From the NCBI GenBank assembly GCA_029379215.1, contig JAQYWO010000006.1:1-64000 (forward strand): 64,000 bases of DNA, read 5' to 3'. The stretch comes from Rhizonema sp. PD37 (GTDB lineage: Bacteria; Cyanobacteriota; Cyanobacteriia; Cyanobacteriales; Nostocaceae). The translations under genes and the position numbers were made by a program. Positions 1 to 8,366 of this stretch are shown piece after piece (positions within the stretch are counted from its first letter, which is position 1; each line of letters opens with the position of its first letter). The notes under the pieces are model-generated. The model was not told where the DNA came from. It saw only the letters and a list, made by a program, of their open reading frames with translations, and made no database searches.

Positions 1-118
1 GTTTTAAAAGAGAATTTAATTTTTCAACTTTTTTAATATTCTCATCTAAAGCTAATCCACTTTCATCAACCAAATTTCTAATTAGAATATTATCTTCTAT
101 TAATGTATCTATAGTCAT
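1..118 (-). CDS. Partial unknown protein, N-terminal 39 residues
   Basis: An ATG at 118 opens a frame that runs off the left edge without a stop. The 39 visible residues begin MTIDTLIEDN and end EKLNSLLK. They are acidic and mostly helical in character, with no motif I recognise. There is no strong Shine-Dalgarno sequence; the upstream DNA is AT-rich. The 16-bp palindrome at 188-221 lies about 70 bases upstream and could be its operator. The function is unknown, and the call rests only on the open frame and its plausible composition. Confidence 0.4.
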   Translation of the reverse strand, partial: MTIDTLIEDNILIRNLVDESGLALDENIKKVEKLNSLLK

Positions 119-187
119 ATTTTTTATCAAAAGCAATCTTTGCTATACATTATCAGATTTCAAAAAATAACAAAGTATCATCAATAC

Positions 188-221
188 GCATTTATTGTAG
201 CAATTTTGCTACAATAAATGC
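188..221. repeat. Perfect 16-bp inverted repeat, 2-base loop
   Basis: The arms at 188-203 and 206-221 are perfect reverse complements around a TT centre, in an AT-rich setting. It lies between the partial gene on the minus strand and the dead ParE gene, both read leftward. It could be a terminator for the ParDE remnant or an operator for the partial gene. There is no T-run, so an operator or a mobile palindrome is equally possible. Confidence 0.6.
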
Positions 222-308
222 AATAAAACTTGTTATATTACAGTCGTTACGGCTTCTCCTCACTGATCGCCTTCCTGCTCCAAACCACCACCACAATACA
301 CCAAAAAA

Positions 309-587
309 CTAAATCATCTTTAGAAGAAGCCGATAGCGACACAGCAAGGCTAAATCCTCAACAACTTGATAAAAGACGATGTAATCCATCAGCAAAAGTC
401 ACCGCATACGCCTCGTCAAAGTTCACGCGTAAGACTTGCCGATATACGGGAAACGTGCAAGGTATTGGCACTTTTGGTCGAATGTTTGTACGAAGCGATC
501 GCCTGCCTCTACGCTCTTCTCCAAAAAATACTCAGAAATTCCTTCCAAGTCTCGGCTCGCTGGAGCCGTAATCCGTAGATACCTCAT
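309..587 (-). pseudogene. ParE/RelE-type toxin pseudogene
   Basis: Reading leftward from ATG 587, the frame gives a typical ParE N-terminus (MRYLRITAPASRDLEGISEY, then a segment ending RFPYIGKSYA). It then meets TGA codons about 54 and 62 codons in. The same frame resumes with the ParE C-terminal signature DYIVFYQVVED and ends at a TAG at 309-311. The total of about 93 codons fits the family. The start overlaps the end of the antitoxin frame by ATGA, the usual operon coupling. In living systems this toxin inhibits gyrase or cleaves mRNA; here two nonsense codons should abolish it. The family assignment is from recognised sequence pattern, not a search. Confidence 0.75.
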
Positions 588-875
588 GCTGAGGCTGCTC
601 TGGCTGCTTCTACCTTACTGCGTAATCGAGCTAACACCACAGTTGCTTCTATTACATCACCTCGCTCTACGGCACGCACACCTTCTTCAATCTTTAGGCG
701 TGTTTGCTCCACCCAAGCTAGGTATTCTGGTGAATCTTGCTGAACTTTGCTGCATTATCTCGTCAGCGAGAAGCAATAGATCTGTGTCAATTGCTTCTTC
801 AATACTTGAGTATCCACCCTGCTGCGAGAGGGATTCAAGAATTTGGCTTTGCTGTGAACTGAGTGTGATTTGCAT
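584..875 (-). pseudogene. ParD-type antitoxin pseudogene (frameshifted)
   Basis: The N-terminus from ATG 875 (MQITLSSQQSQILESL, then YSSIEEAIDTDLLLLADEIM) is a classic ParD ribbon-helix-helix start. After codon ~43 the frame is lost. The expected continuation (DSPEYLAWVEQTRLKIEEGV, then RAVERGDVIEA) lies in another frame down to TGA 584-586. At the break, CAGCAA occurs twice, separated by AGTT, so a 10-base tandem duplication explains the shift. The antitoxin would bind and neutralise the downstream ParE and repress the operon. Both partners are dead, so the module is a relic. Confidence 0.75.
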
Positions 876-939
876 ATCTGTTCAGTACTTGAAGCTATTG
901 GTTTGGGTTTGGCAAAAAGAGTTTTACTCTATAGTATAG

Positions 940-1345
940 CTGTATTAGTGTTGAGAGCGCACTGCCTTGCCTACCCTGCGGGAAGCCCTGACGCTCGTTC
1001 GCGTTCGCGTTCGCGAAGCGTCTCGAAGAGAAGCGTCTCGTTGGCGCAGCCTCTCCAACAGGAGTTGAGAAGCGTCTCCCCGAGTGAGAAGACAAGGGAG
1101 ATCGCTGCGAAGATCGGGTGACGCTCGCAAGCTCGAAGATCGCTCTTGCTAACACAGTCGCCTAGTAGCGGGAAACCCCTGACGCTCGTGCCTCGCTACC
1201 GCTGCGAAGATCGGGTGACGCTCGTTCGCCCTTGGCGTCTCCCCGAGTGAGAAGACTCGCTAACGCTGCGCTAACGCCAGATGCCTACGGAGGGAAACCC
1301 TCAAAGCAGCATTGGTCTCACCTCCTGCAGCGCTGCTCACCGCTC
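940..1345. repeat. GC-rich interspersed repeat cluster, no gene
   Basis: This stretch is dense in short GC-rich units: tandem gttcgc hexamers near 999-1015, several gaagcgtctc copies, two copies of gctgcgaagatcgggtgacg (1103 and 1201 areas), two of cgtctccccgagtgagaaga, and gcctacggagggaaaccctc at 1283-1302. Short open frames on both strands are by-products of low stop density and have no family resemblance. Composition differs sharply from the AT-rich flanks. I see no promoter or gene between the antitoxin remnant and the gene at 1501. Confidence 0.7.
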
Positions 1346-1500
1346 CCTTGTCTATGCGTAAGGCTAATTCATACTTCAATTATGCAACGCCAAAAATATG
1401 TGGCACCTATGATTGTGTCACACCGCTAATATAGATACAAGTTTTTCTAGATAGGATATATATACTAAGACAACTATAAATAGCTTGTTGGAGGGCTATT

Positions 1501-1986
1501 ATGAATTTCTTTCGCCCCCGACTTCTTATGCAGAGCGGATGCCTTTTAGCTATACTTACTACTATTATACCCACTCAAGTATTAGCAGATCAACCTCATT
1601 TTGGAAAATTAACCTTATCACCAGGTTTTCAAGCCGAGAAAGAAACGATATCCGGCTATACTGGGGGATCTTACTCATTATCCACTATTAGTAACCGCGA
1701 TCAAAATAGGAATGCCTGTATTGGCTTTGCAGATCCTACCCCGGATGCTGTTATAGTTTTGCAAAAAGACTTTTCCCACTTCAGAATACAAGTTAATACT
1801 GGTGGATATGACACTACAATACTAGTGAAAGGACCAGACGATGTCATTCGTTGCGGCGATGATAGCGGTAAAAGTAAAGATGCCAGCGTTGAAGATAGTA
1901 CATGGAAAGCAGGAACTTATCGCGTGTGGGTTGGTACCTTCAATTCTGGAGAAAGGCGTAATTACACTCTTTCTGTACAGGAGTAA
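1501..1986 (+). CDS. Secreted PPC-domain-like protein
   Basis: A 161-residue protein with a signal peptide: basic start, hydrophobic stretch to about residue 27, cleavage near VLA-DQ. It is followed by a beta-rich domain resembling bacterial pre-peptidase C-terminal domains (segments NTGGYDTTILVKGPDD, IRCGDDSG and GTYRVWVGTF). The order 'FRIQV ... G.DTTL.v..PD ... C.DD ... G.Y.VWVGt' is typical of small PPC-like proteins. A good Shine-Dalgarno (ggagg) sits about 7 bases before ATG 1501. It probably folds in the periplasm or outside the cell. No catalytic residues are visible and the substrate is unknown. Confidence 0.75.
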   Translation: MNFFRPRLLMQSGCLLAILTTIIPTQVLADQPHFGKLTLSPGFQAEKETISGYTGGSYSLSTISNRDQNRNACIGFADPTPDAVIVLQKDFSHFRIQVNTGGYDTTILVKGPDDVIRCGDDSGKSKDASVEDSTWKAGTYRVWVGTFNSGERRNYTLSVQE

Positions 1987-2091
1987 GCCGTAAGTACATA
2001 AACTTACAATCAATCAGGAAAAATCAACAATTAGCAATCAACGTATTAAAATAGATTGTAACTTGTTTTGCAAAACGAGGGTACAAATCCC

Positions 2092-2859
2092 GTGCTATCT
2101 ACGCTCCTGACTGATTTTCGTATTATCTTTGAACGTGATCCAGCTGCCCGTAGCTGGTTAGAAGTATTGTTTTGCTACCCCGGTTTGCAAGCTCTGTTAC
2201 TCTATCGCTTGGCTCACCGTCTATATAGCATCAACATACCCTTTATCCCTCGCTTTATTTCCCACATTGCTCGGTTTTTAACCGGAATAGAAATTCATCC
2301 TGGTGCAGCGATAGGTACTGGTGTTTTTATAGATCACGGAATGGGCGTGGTTATTGGCGAAACAGCTATTGTCGGAAACTATAGCCTCATTTACCAAGGT
2401 GTTACCCTCGGCGGTACTGGTAAAGAATGCGGTAAGCGCCATCCAACCATAGGCGAAAATGTCGTCGTTGGCGCAGGCGCAAAAGTTTTGGGTAACATTC
2501 AACTTGGTAACAATGTTCGGATTGGGGCTGGATCTGTTGTCTTGCGAGATGTGCCTGCTGACTGTACTGTAGTTGGTGTTCCCGGTCGAATTGTTCATCG
2601 TGCTGGCGTTCGAGTCGATCCGTTAGAACACGGAAGTTTGCCAGATGCTGAGGCTCAAGTTATACGTCTTCTAGTAGATCGAATTGAGCAACTTGAACAA
2701 CAAGTTCAACAAATGCAACCAGTGGCGTCGGCTTTGAAAGTGAGTCATACTGCGAATGCTCAATTTTTAATCGATAAAGCAACCACAAGAGAAAATCGGA
2801 TCTCTTGTGGCATTAAAGATAAGGTGATCGAAGAATTCTTAGATGGCTCTGGCATTTAG
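2092..2859 (+). CDS. cysE: Serine O-acetyltransferase
   Basis: CysE transfers acetyl from acetyl-CoA to L-serine, making O-acetylserine for cysteine synthesis in the cytoplasm. I chose GTG 2092 (255 residues) over the upstream TTG at 2068 because family members begin MLSTLxxDF and GAGG lies about 11 bases upstream. The helical N-terminal part contains the SAT-like [11 protein letters not shown] left-handed beta-helix of hexapeptide repeats follows from about residue 65, with the catalytic Asp-His pair at D81-H82 ([11 protein letters not shown]) and [12 protein letters not shown]. The C-terminal 70 residues form a coiled-coil extension ([13 protein letters not shown]), common in cyanobacterial CysE. 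It appears to be a single-gene unit. Confidence 0.95.
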   Translation: MLSTLLTDFRIIFERDPAARSWLEVLFCYPGLQALLLYRLAHRLYSINIPFIPRFISHIARFLTGIEIHPGAAIGTGVFIDHGMGVVIGETAIVGNYSLIYQGVTLGGTGKECGKRHPTIGENVVVGAGAKVLGNIQLGNNVRIGAGSVVLRDVPADCTVVGVPGRIVHRAGVRVDPLEHGSLPDAEAQVIRLLVDRIEQLEQQVQQMQPVASALKVSHTANAQFLIDKATTRENRISCGIKDKVIEEFLDGSGI

Positions 2860-2904
2860 TTGCAAATGCTATCAGTAGGTTTGCGCAAAAAAACCCTATC
2901 ATGT

Positions 2905-2923
2905 GAAGATTAAAGAAATCTTC
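2905..2923 (+). terminator. Weak hairpin after cysE
   Basis: A 7-bp stem (gaagatt / aatcttc) with a 5-base loop lies 46 bases past the cysE stop. No T-run follows, so termination strength is doubtful. Confidence 0.3.
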
Positions 2924-2952
2924 AACTAACCCACCAACATAAAACCTGTTCT

Positions 2953-3264
2953 ATGGAACCCATGTCCCTCGAAGCCGATTTAGTCAAACCTGCTGTCCTC
3001 CTGACAATCATTGCTGAAACAGTGCTTAAAGAGGCTATTGTCAATATGTTGAAAAGTTACGGTGTCATCGGCTACACCATCACTCAAGTGCAGGGTGAGG
3101 GTAACCACGGCCGACGCATGGGAGACATGGCGGGCTACAACACCAACATCGAAATTAAAACAATTATGTCAATAGAATTATCTAATGATATTCTTCGCTC
3201 TGTCAAAGACTATCAGGGTAAGCAGGCCGTGATCGCTTTTCGGTCTCACATAGAGACTTTGTAG
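2953..3264 (+). CDS. sbtB: SbtB-like PII protein (orphan)
   Basis: A 103-residue PII-superfamily protein. The core reads KPAVLLTIIAETVLKEAIVN, then YGVIGYTITQVQGEGNHGRR, MGDMAGYNTNIEIKTIMS and VIAFRSHIETL. This matches SbtB, the cAMP/adenylate-binding partner of the bicarbonate transporter SbtA, rather than GlnB (no GlnB T-loop). SbtB normally inhibits or tunes SbtA at the plasma membrane. Here no sbtA lies beside it: cysE is upstream and a dead ABC gene downstream. The C-terminal CGPxGC redox loop of some SbtB proteins is absent. The start could be ATG 2953 or ATG 2962. Confidence 0.8.
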   Translation: MEPMSLEADLVKPAVLLTIIAETVLKEAIVNMLKSYGVIGYTITQVQGEGNHGRRMGDMAGYNTNIEIKTIMSIELSNDILRSVKDYQGKQAVIAFRSHIETL

Positions 3265-3386
3265 TAATTAGTACCTGATATTAAGAAATAAATACTGACT
3301 ATCAAAACCGCTCTTCAGCTAAGTAAGTCAAGAAGCAAGGAGGAGTCATCTCACAAGGGGGAGAGATTCATCGGTTTAGCACTGAT

Positions 3387-3425
3387 AAATATCTAGTTAA
3401 GGCAAACTTTCTTAACTAGATATTT
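3387..3425. repeat. 15-bp perfect inverted repeat
   Basis: The arms at 3387-3401 and 3411-3425 are perfect complements with a 9-base loop. The palindrome spans the stop codon of the cbiO-like pseudogene and could have been its terminator. There is no T-run on either side. Confidence 0.5.
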
Positions 3426-3735
3426 GCAGATAAAAATGAGTGGAACTCCTAGCTGTAACTCTTCTAAGACATCACGTTGGGTAAACACATCCTGAGGTTT
3501 GCCCTCTAAAACTAGCCATTCTTGATCCATAACCCAGACTTAGTCTGCCGAACAATAGACTAAGTCTGGGTTATGGGTTGCCATAAGTATTGTTGTGCCA
3601 TCTGCATGAATCTTTTTTAGAGTTGACATTAAATTACGAGTATGTAACCTGTCTAGATATGCAGTCTGTTCGTCAAGCAGCAACAATTCTGATCTTAGTA
3701 CTAGCACATCTGCAATAGAGACTCGTTTATAAAGT
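3393..3735 (-). pseudogene. CbiO-like cobalt ECF transporter ATPase, C-terminal remnant
   Basis: Reading leftward from about 3735, the translation gives ABC ATPase signatures: a post-Walker region KRVSIADVLVLRSEL, Walker B LLLLDEQTAYLD (normally DEPT), then LMATHNPDLVY (H-loop), an in-frame TAG, then VWVMDQ, VLEGKPQDVFTQRDVLEELQ and LGVPL. The second half is characteristic of CbiO/NikO ATPases of cobalt/nickel ECF importers. The N-terminal Walker A half is missing and a stop interrupts the rest, so it is dead. No other cbi/nik gene is in the window. A long palindrome at 3527-3576 spans the nonsense site. Confidence 0.75.
3527..3576. repeat. 19-bp perfect palindrome inside the ATPase pseudogene
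   Basis: The arms at 3527-3545 and 3558-3576 are perfect complements around a 12-base loop. On the minus strand one arm encodes the H-loop segment and the other encodes the stop and VWVMD, so both lie within former coding sequence. Confidence 0.85.
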
Positions 3736-4056
3736 TACAGCCGCTATCAGAATGAGCGCTCTGCGTTTTGATTTGATAATTATTTTCAACAAGATACGTA
3801 CATACAGACGCATCTGACTAAGTTTAATTTAACAAGTATTTTTAATCAAGAATGCTTCTTGTCAGTAAAGGTTCCCAATAAAGAAGGATAAAGTTTGACA
3901 CTTTGTCGTTTGACGGCAGGCGTAAGTTCAGAAAAAATGAGTAATATGTCTGGGCTTTAAGTGTGCCAAATTTTTTGGTAAATTTGGAGTTTGTAGATCG
4001 CGTGCATGTTCCTTGCATTGGTGCGTGCTACTTGAAACACAGGAGATCCAGTCTTT
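3736..4056. other. Intergenic, no gene seen
   Basis: AT-rich sequence between the pseudogene and the TonB gene. It presumably holds the promoter of the TonB gene. I see no conserved frame, tRNA or clear hairpin. Confidence 0.5.
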
Positions 4057-6048
4057 ATGAGCAATTCCTGCAATGTGGCTTCTCAGCGAGAAAAAGAAGA
4101 AAAAGTTCTCCGTTCTTTTCTGGTTTTGAGCTTTATTGGTTCAGCAGTACTGCATATTGCGATACTTACTCTTGGCAGTCTCTGGTTTAAAACACCCAAG
4201 CTTGCAGAAAAACCGATAGAAATCATTCTTGTTGATGAGCCATCCACTCCTAAAGTATTAAAAATAAAGCAAAATACGCCACCAAAAGACAAGCCAGTTG
4301 CAGTAAACCACACGACTCCTAAATTTGAGACAATCACAAAATCATTGACTTCGGGAGCCGCTATTCGTGCGATCGCCAGTGGCGGTAAAAGTGGAAGTGG
4401 AACAAAAAGCACTCCATCTAAGTCGCTCTCTAACTCAGATGCTTCCATCCCAAGCAGCAAACAAAGTACGACAGCTAGAACGCAATCCCAACCATTTAAA
4501 ACTCCTAGCCAGCCGAAATCCGTCGTAGCTTTGAAGCCCAAACCAAATTTATCACCTCTCGACCCGATACCACCACTACCTTCAACAGAACCAACCCAGC
4601 CTCTACCACCGTTGCCCAAAATTGCGGAGACTTTACCACCGCTACCAACACTCAAACCAACCCCAATACCACCGTTGCCCAAAATTGCGGAGACTTTACC
4701 ACCGCTACCAACACTCAAACCAACCCCAATACCACCGTTGCCCAAAATTGCGGAGACTTTACCACCGCTACCAACACTCAAACCAACCCCAATACCACCG
4801 TTGCCCAAAATTGCGGAGACTTTACCACCGCTACCAACACTCAAACCAACCCCAATACCACCGTTGCCCAAAATTGCGGAGACTTTACCACCGCTACCAA
4901 CACTCAAACCAACCCCAATACCACCGTTACCCAAAATTGCGGAGACTTTACCACCGCTACCAACACTCAAACCAACCCCATTACCACCGTTACCCAAAAT
5001 TGCTGAGACTGTAACACCGCTACCAACACTCAAACCAACTCCAATACCACCGTTGCCCAAAATTGCTGAGACTGTAACACCGCTACCAACACTCAAACCA
5101 ACTCCAATACCACCGTTGCCCACTGTCGCTAAAATACCACCACTACCGTCACCAAAACCAACTCCAATACCACCGTTGCCCAAAATTGCTGAGACTTTAC
5201 CACCCCTACCGTCACCAAAACCAACTCCAACGCCACTATTACAACCGACATCAACACCCAAAGTAGTACAGACAACTAGATCGAGCTTATTATCCAAACT
5301 AACCCCAACGGAGACTGCAAGGCCAGCTTTCACACCATTGAAAAGCTCAACCACAACTCAAAAACCAACGTCAACCTCCTCCCAGCTACCCTTTTCCACC
5401 GCACCATCTGTAGCGAACGATAACAACATAGAGCAGCCAAAAAACAACAATACCACAGGCTCGCTCTCCAACATTACGACTGTAGGAAATACAAACCGTG
5501 AAGGCAACGGCGATAATGGAGTGCTTCCAGGTTCAGGCAATAGTTCGGGAAATACAACAGCGATCGCCACAGGTAATAGAAATGGGCATGGCAACGGTTT
5601 GGGAACTGGCTCGGGTTCTGATGGTTTGGCTTGCCGTCGTTGCCCTCCCCCAAATTATCCATCAGGATCTGAGGGTATGGAGGGTCGAGCAGTTGTGGAA
5701 ATTGATGTTGAAAAAGATGGTAGTGTCAAAGATGTACAAATGGTCGAATCTACCGGTCACGATAATCTCGATCATGAAGTCATGGAAACCGTAAAGAAGA
5801 AGTGGAAGTTTGTATCCACAGATAGCGAGCAGCACGTACAAGCAGCAGTTAACTTTGCTAAAGCGGGTTCTAACTTTGAGCGTCAAGCCCGCGAACGAGT
5901 ACGTCAAGCTCAGGAACTTCAGCAAAAAAGAAGACGAGAACGTCAAGCTCAAAAACAGCAACGAAGAGAACGCGTACGATTTTATCTTGAGAATCCAGTA
6001 GCTCCAGACACTATTTCCACTCCTAGATTAGAGCCATCAGGCAACTGA
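4057..6048 (+). CDS. TonB-family energy transducer with proline-rich repeat spacer
   Basis: A 663-residue protein. Residues ~20-43 form one membrane anchor; EIILVDE-type sequence follows, as in TonB. A long periplasmic Ser/Pro/Thr spacer (60-520) contains ten near-identical 21-residue units of the type PPLPKIAETLPPLPTLKPTPI (residues ~184-392), then an Asn/Gly-rich stretch. The TonB C-terminal fold lies at about 525-600 (CPPPNYPSGSEGMEGRAVVE, DVEKDGSVKDVQMVESTG, METVKKKWKF). A basic Arg/Gln helix (605-645) follows, which is unusual after a TonB domain. RBS aggag is about 12 bases before ATG 4057. TonB passes proton-motive energy to outer-membrane receptors; the receptor at 37604 is a plausible client. 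ExbB/ExbD are not nearby. Confidence 0.85.
   Translation: MSNSCNVASQREKEEKVLRSFLVLSFIGSAVLHIAILTLGSLWFKTPKLAEKPIEIILVDEPSTPKVLKIKQNTPPKDKPVAVNHTTPKFETITKSLTSGAAIRAIASGGKSGSGTKSTPSKSLSNSDASIPSSKQSTTARTQSQPFKTPSQPKSVVALKPKPNLSPLDPIPPLPSTEPTQPLPPLPKIAETLPPLPTLKPTPIPPLPKIAETLPPLPTLKPTPIPPLPKIAETLPPLPTLKPTPIPPLPKIAETLPPLPTLKPTPIPPLPKIAETLPPLPTLKPTPIPPLPKIAETLPPLPTLKPTPLPPLPKIAETVTPLPTLKPTPIPPLPKIAETVTPLPTLKPTPIPPLPTVAKIPPLPSPKPTPIPPLPKIAETLPPLPSPKPTPTPLLQPTSTPKVVQTTRSSLLSKLTPTETARPAFTPLKSSTTTQKPTSTSSQLPFSTAPSVANDNNIEQPKNNNTTGSLSNITTVGNTNREGNGDNGVLPGSGNSSGNTTAIATGNRNGHGNGLGTGSGSDGLACRRCPPPNYPSGSEGMEGRAVVEIDVEKDGSVKDVQMVESTGHDNLDHEVMETVKKKWKFVSTDSEQHVQAAVNFAKAGSNFERQARERVRQAQELQQKRRRERQAQKQQRRERVRFYLENPVAPDTISTPRLEPSGN
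4606..5232 (+). repeat. 63-bp tandem repeat, ten units, in frame
   Basis: Ten direct repeats with a 63-base period encode the proline-rich spacer. Units 1-6 are almost identical at DNA level. Units 7-8 have VT for LP. Unit 9 is 60 bases and divergent. Unit 10 has SPK for TLK. High DNA identity implies recent expansion by slippage or unequal recombination. The period is a multiple of three, so copy-number change keeps the frame. Confidence 0.95.
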
Positions 6049-6146
6049 AAACACTCAAATTTTCACTTGTATTTCGTTCTACAAATTTATCTTGATTATC
6101 TCGACGATGCAGAGTAATTTGTAGTATTTCATTTAATATTCTGCTT

Positions 6147-7283
6147 ATGAGTCGTCTGACTTCACTTGATATTTTTCGCGGCATAACTATTGCAGCCATG
6201 ATTCTTGTGAACATGGCGGGTGTTGCCGAACCTAAAGTCTATCCTCCACTACTCCATGCAGATTGGCACGGCTGCACTCCGACTGATTTAGTCTTTCCTT
6301 TCTTTCTGTTTATTATTGGTGTGGCAATGACTTTCTCCTTGTCAAAGTACACTGGCGAAAATAAACCCTCAGCGTCTGTTTACTGGCGTATTTTGCGTCG
6401 TGCTGCGATTTTATTCGCTTTGGGGTTATTACTCAATGGCTTTTGGAATAAAGGTCCTGGGACTTTTGATTTGAGTACTATCCGCATTATGGGAGTGTTG
6501 CAACGCATTAGTTTAACATACTTCCTTGCTTCTGTTGCCGTTCTCAAACTCCCACGCAAAGGACAATGGATATTAGCAGGAGTGTTACTCATCGGCTATT
6601 GGATAGCCATGATGTATGTACCTGTTCCCGGTTATGGCGCTGGAGTACTGACGACGAGGGAGGGGAATTTCGGTGCTTATATAGACCGCTTAATTATTCC
6701 TCAAGTACATCTTTACAAAGGTGATGGTTTTAAGAATTTAGGAGATCCAGAGGGACTTTTTGGCACTATTCCCGCTATTGTGAGTGTATTGGCGGGATAT
6801 TTCGCTGGACAATGGATACGCGCTCAGCCAGTGAAATCTCGTACAAGTATAGGTTTAGCCTTATTTGGTATTGGTTGCTTAATTATTGGTTGGGCATGGG
6901 GCTGGACATTCCCGCTTAACAAAAAGCTCTGGACGAGTTCATATGTAATTTTCACTAGTGGTTGGGCATTATTATTACTTGCTACTTGTTATGAACTTAT
7001 TGAAGTGCGACGGGTACGGCGTTGGGATAAACCTTTTGAAGTGTTGGGATTAAATGCCATTTCCCTTTTCGTTGCTTCTGTTCTGCTAATTAAAATTTTA
7101 GTGAAAACTAAAGTCGGGTCCGGGGAAAATGCTCTCAGCACTTATGATTGGATTTATGTGAATGTCTTTGCGTCTTGGGCTGGTGAGATGAATGGTTCTT
7201 TACTTTTCGCCATTGTCACAGTCTTACTCTGGGTGGTAGTTGCTTATGTAATGTATCAGCGACGATGGTTTCTTAAGATTTGA
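6147..7283 (+). CDS. Heparan-alpha-glucosaminide N-acetyltransferase-like membrane acyltransferase (DUF5009)
   Basis: A 378-residue polytopic membrane protein with about ten hydrophobic helices. The N-terminus RLTSLDIFRGITIAAMILVN, the HADWHGCTPTDLVFPFFLFI segment (conserved His/Asp), and IRIMGVLQRISL are diagnostic of the HGSNAT/DUF5009 family (COG4299). Members are thought to move acetyl groups from cytoplasmic acetyl-CoA onto sugars at the outer face. The bacterial substrate is unknown; cell-wall or exopolysaccharide sugars are an inference. It starts at ATG 6147, 98 bases after the TonB gene. No operon partner suggests the substrate. Confidence 0.85.
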   Translation: MSRLTSLDIFRGITIAAMILVNMAGVAEPKVYPPLLHADWHGCTPTDLVFPFFLFIIGVAMTFSLSKYTGENKPSASVYWRILRRAAILFALGLLLNGFWNKGPGTFDLSTIRIMGVLQRISLTYFLASVAVLKLPRKGQWILAGVLLIGYWIAMMYVPVPGYGAGVLTTREGNFGAYIDRLIIPQVHLYKGDGFKNLGDPEGLFGTIPAIVSVLAGYFAGQWIRAQPVKSRTSIGLALFGIGCLIIGWAWGWTFPLNKKLWTSSYVIFTSGWALLLLATCYELIEVRRVRRWDKPFEVLGLNAISLFVASVLLIKILVKTKVGSGENALSTYDWIYVNVFASWAGEMNGSLLFAIVTVLLWVVVAYVMYQRRWFLKI

Positions 7284-7666
7284 GGAATTCCAATTGAAAT
7301 TGCGATCGCGGCATAATTTCCGACTTTTATTCCTGGTAGTCCGTTCACTGTTCAAGGAACGGTTTCGTGGCAGTTTTGAGTTTTGACGAAGCCATTCGCG
7401 TAGCAGACGTAGCAGAAAAGGCTGATATCATGTTCATTTGAACACTTATAATAAAGCTTGTAGTTGCGCTTTAGCGCTCTTAACAATTTGAGAGCGCTAA
7501 AGCGCACGGACAGATTCTTCCCTTGGGAAACCCTCGGACGTACTGTCCTCAACTACGAACTTATCTTTTATTTATAACTCATTTACCGAACATGATATAA
7601 CAACATTGAAGAGAAAATTTTTGCAATAATTTATTAAGATAAGTTTATAAAAAACGTCAATATTTT
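7284..7666. repeat. Intergenic with palindromic interspersed repeat (7460-7556)
   Basis: The centre is a perfect 16-bp inverted repeat at 7465-7480/7491-7506 (gcgctttagcgctct arm). It lies inside a unit bounded by gtagttg (7460-7466) and its complement caactac (~7550-7556), with a tcttcccttgggaaaccctcgg segment between. This looks like a MITE-like cyanobacterial element with its own terminal inverted repeat. A partial relative (agcgcaactacgagcc) occurs near 20479-20494. An open frame on the minus strand here has no protein character. The promoter for the peroxiredoxin gene probably lies in the AT-rich 7560-7660. Confidence 0.6.
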
Positions 7667-8119
7667 ATGGCTATCAAAGTTGGAGATACCGCACCCGATT
7701 TTACCTTACCTTCTCAAAATGGCTCTTCGGTGAGTTTGAAAGACTTTCGCGGCAAAGCTGTTGTGTTATACTTTTATCCTAAGGACGATACACCCGGATG
7801 TACGGCAGAGTCTTGTAGTTTTCGAGATCAATATGAAGCTTTTGAAACATCTGGATCAGAAATCATTGGCGTGAGTGGCGACTCATCTGAATCTCACCAA
7901 AAATTTGCCACTAAGTATAAGCTCCCATTTACCCTCTTGAGTGACAAAGGTGACCAAGTGCGGAAGCTTTACGGTGCAACCACTGCTTTTGGTTTAGTCC
8001 CCGGTCGGGTGACGTATATTATAGACTCTTGTGGAGTTGTACGCCATATATTCAACTCGATGTTTAACTTTAATGCTCACGTCTCCGAAGCAATCAAAAC
8101 TTTACAACAACTTGTATAA
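7667..8119 (+). CDS. bcp: Peroxiredoxin Q / BCP
   Basis: A 150-residue thiol peroxidase that reduces hydrogen peroxide and organic hydroperoxides using thioredoxin. The peroxidatic cysteine is C45 in the signature [15 protein letters not shown], with the resolving cysteine C50 five residues later, as in PrxQ. The N-terminal segment [19 protein letters not shown] and the [13 protein letters not shown] region are standard. There is no signal peptide, so it is cytoplasmic. It appears monocistronic, facing convergently towards hpf, with a repeat cluster between the two genes. Confidence 0.93.
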   Translation: MAIKVGDTAPDFTLPSQNGSSVSLKDFRGKAVVLYFYPKDDTPGCTAESCSFRDQYEAFETSGSEIIGVSGDSSESHQKFATKYKLPFTLLSDKGDQVRKLYGATTAFGLVPGRVTYIIDSCGVVRHIFNSMFNFNAHVSEAIKTLQQLV

Positions 8120-8210
8120 AGGCGTAGCGAGAAATCGGAGTAATTGGGAGCAATTCTGAACTTATGACTTCTTGTTTCATCTATCTCATGAAAAAATGGG
8201 CGAACTGGGA

Positions 8211-8323
8211 CAGATAACATTTGGGTACATACCGAATCCGCATTTTCTTACCCTGGGTAGGGGCGGGTTTAATACAGATAACACTTGGCTACATCCGAAT
8301 CCGCATTTTCTTACCCGCCCCCA
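8211..8323. repeat. Duplicated ~42-base direct repeat with GC-rich palindrome
   Basis: Two copies of cagataaca(t/c)ttgg(g/c)tacat...ccgaatccgc followed by attttcttaccc lie at 8211-8253 and 8275-8316. Between them is gggtaggggcgggtt, whose complement (acccgccccca) follows copy two. So the second unit can fold as a long hairpin. It sits between the convergent bcp and hpf genes and may act as a bidirectional terminator. Confidence 0.75.
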
Positions 8324-8366
8324 CAGGAGTCTTTTTTCTCCCCCTGCTCCTCGCTTCTTTCCTTTA

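Noticed and set aside
230..939. Three overlapping plus-strand frames
   Set aside because: They are antisense shadows of the decayed ParD/ParE pair, which explains the sequence better.
895..1155. Overlapping short frames in the GC-rich repeats
   Set aside because: Low stop-codon density in repeat DNA; Arg/Ser-rich with no start signals.
4622..5014. 130-codon frame in another phase of the same repeat
   Set aside because: By-product of the tandem repeat; it repeats a 21-residue word and nothing else.
4083..5354. 423-codon antisense frame across the TonB gene
   Set aside because: It is the complement of the period-63 proline repeat. The repeat keeps all frames open. Gly/Val-rich translation with no family likeness.
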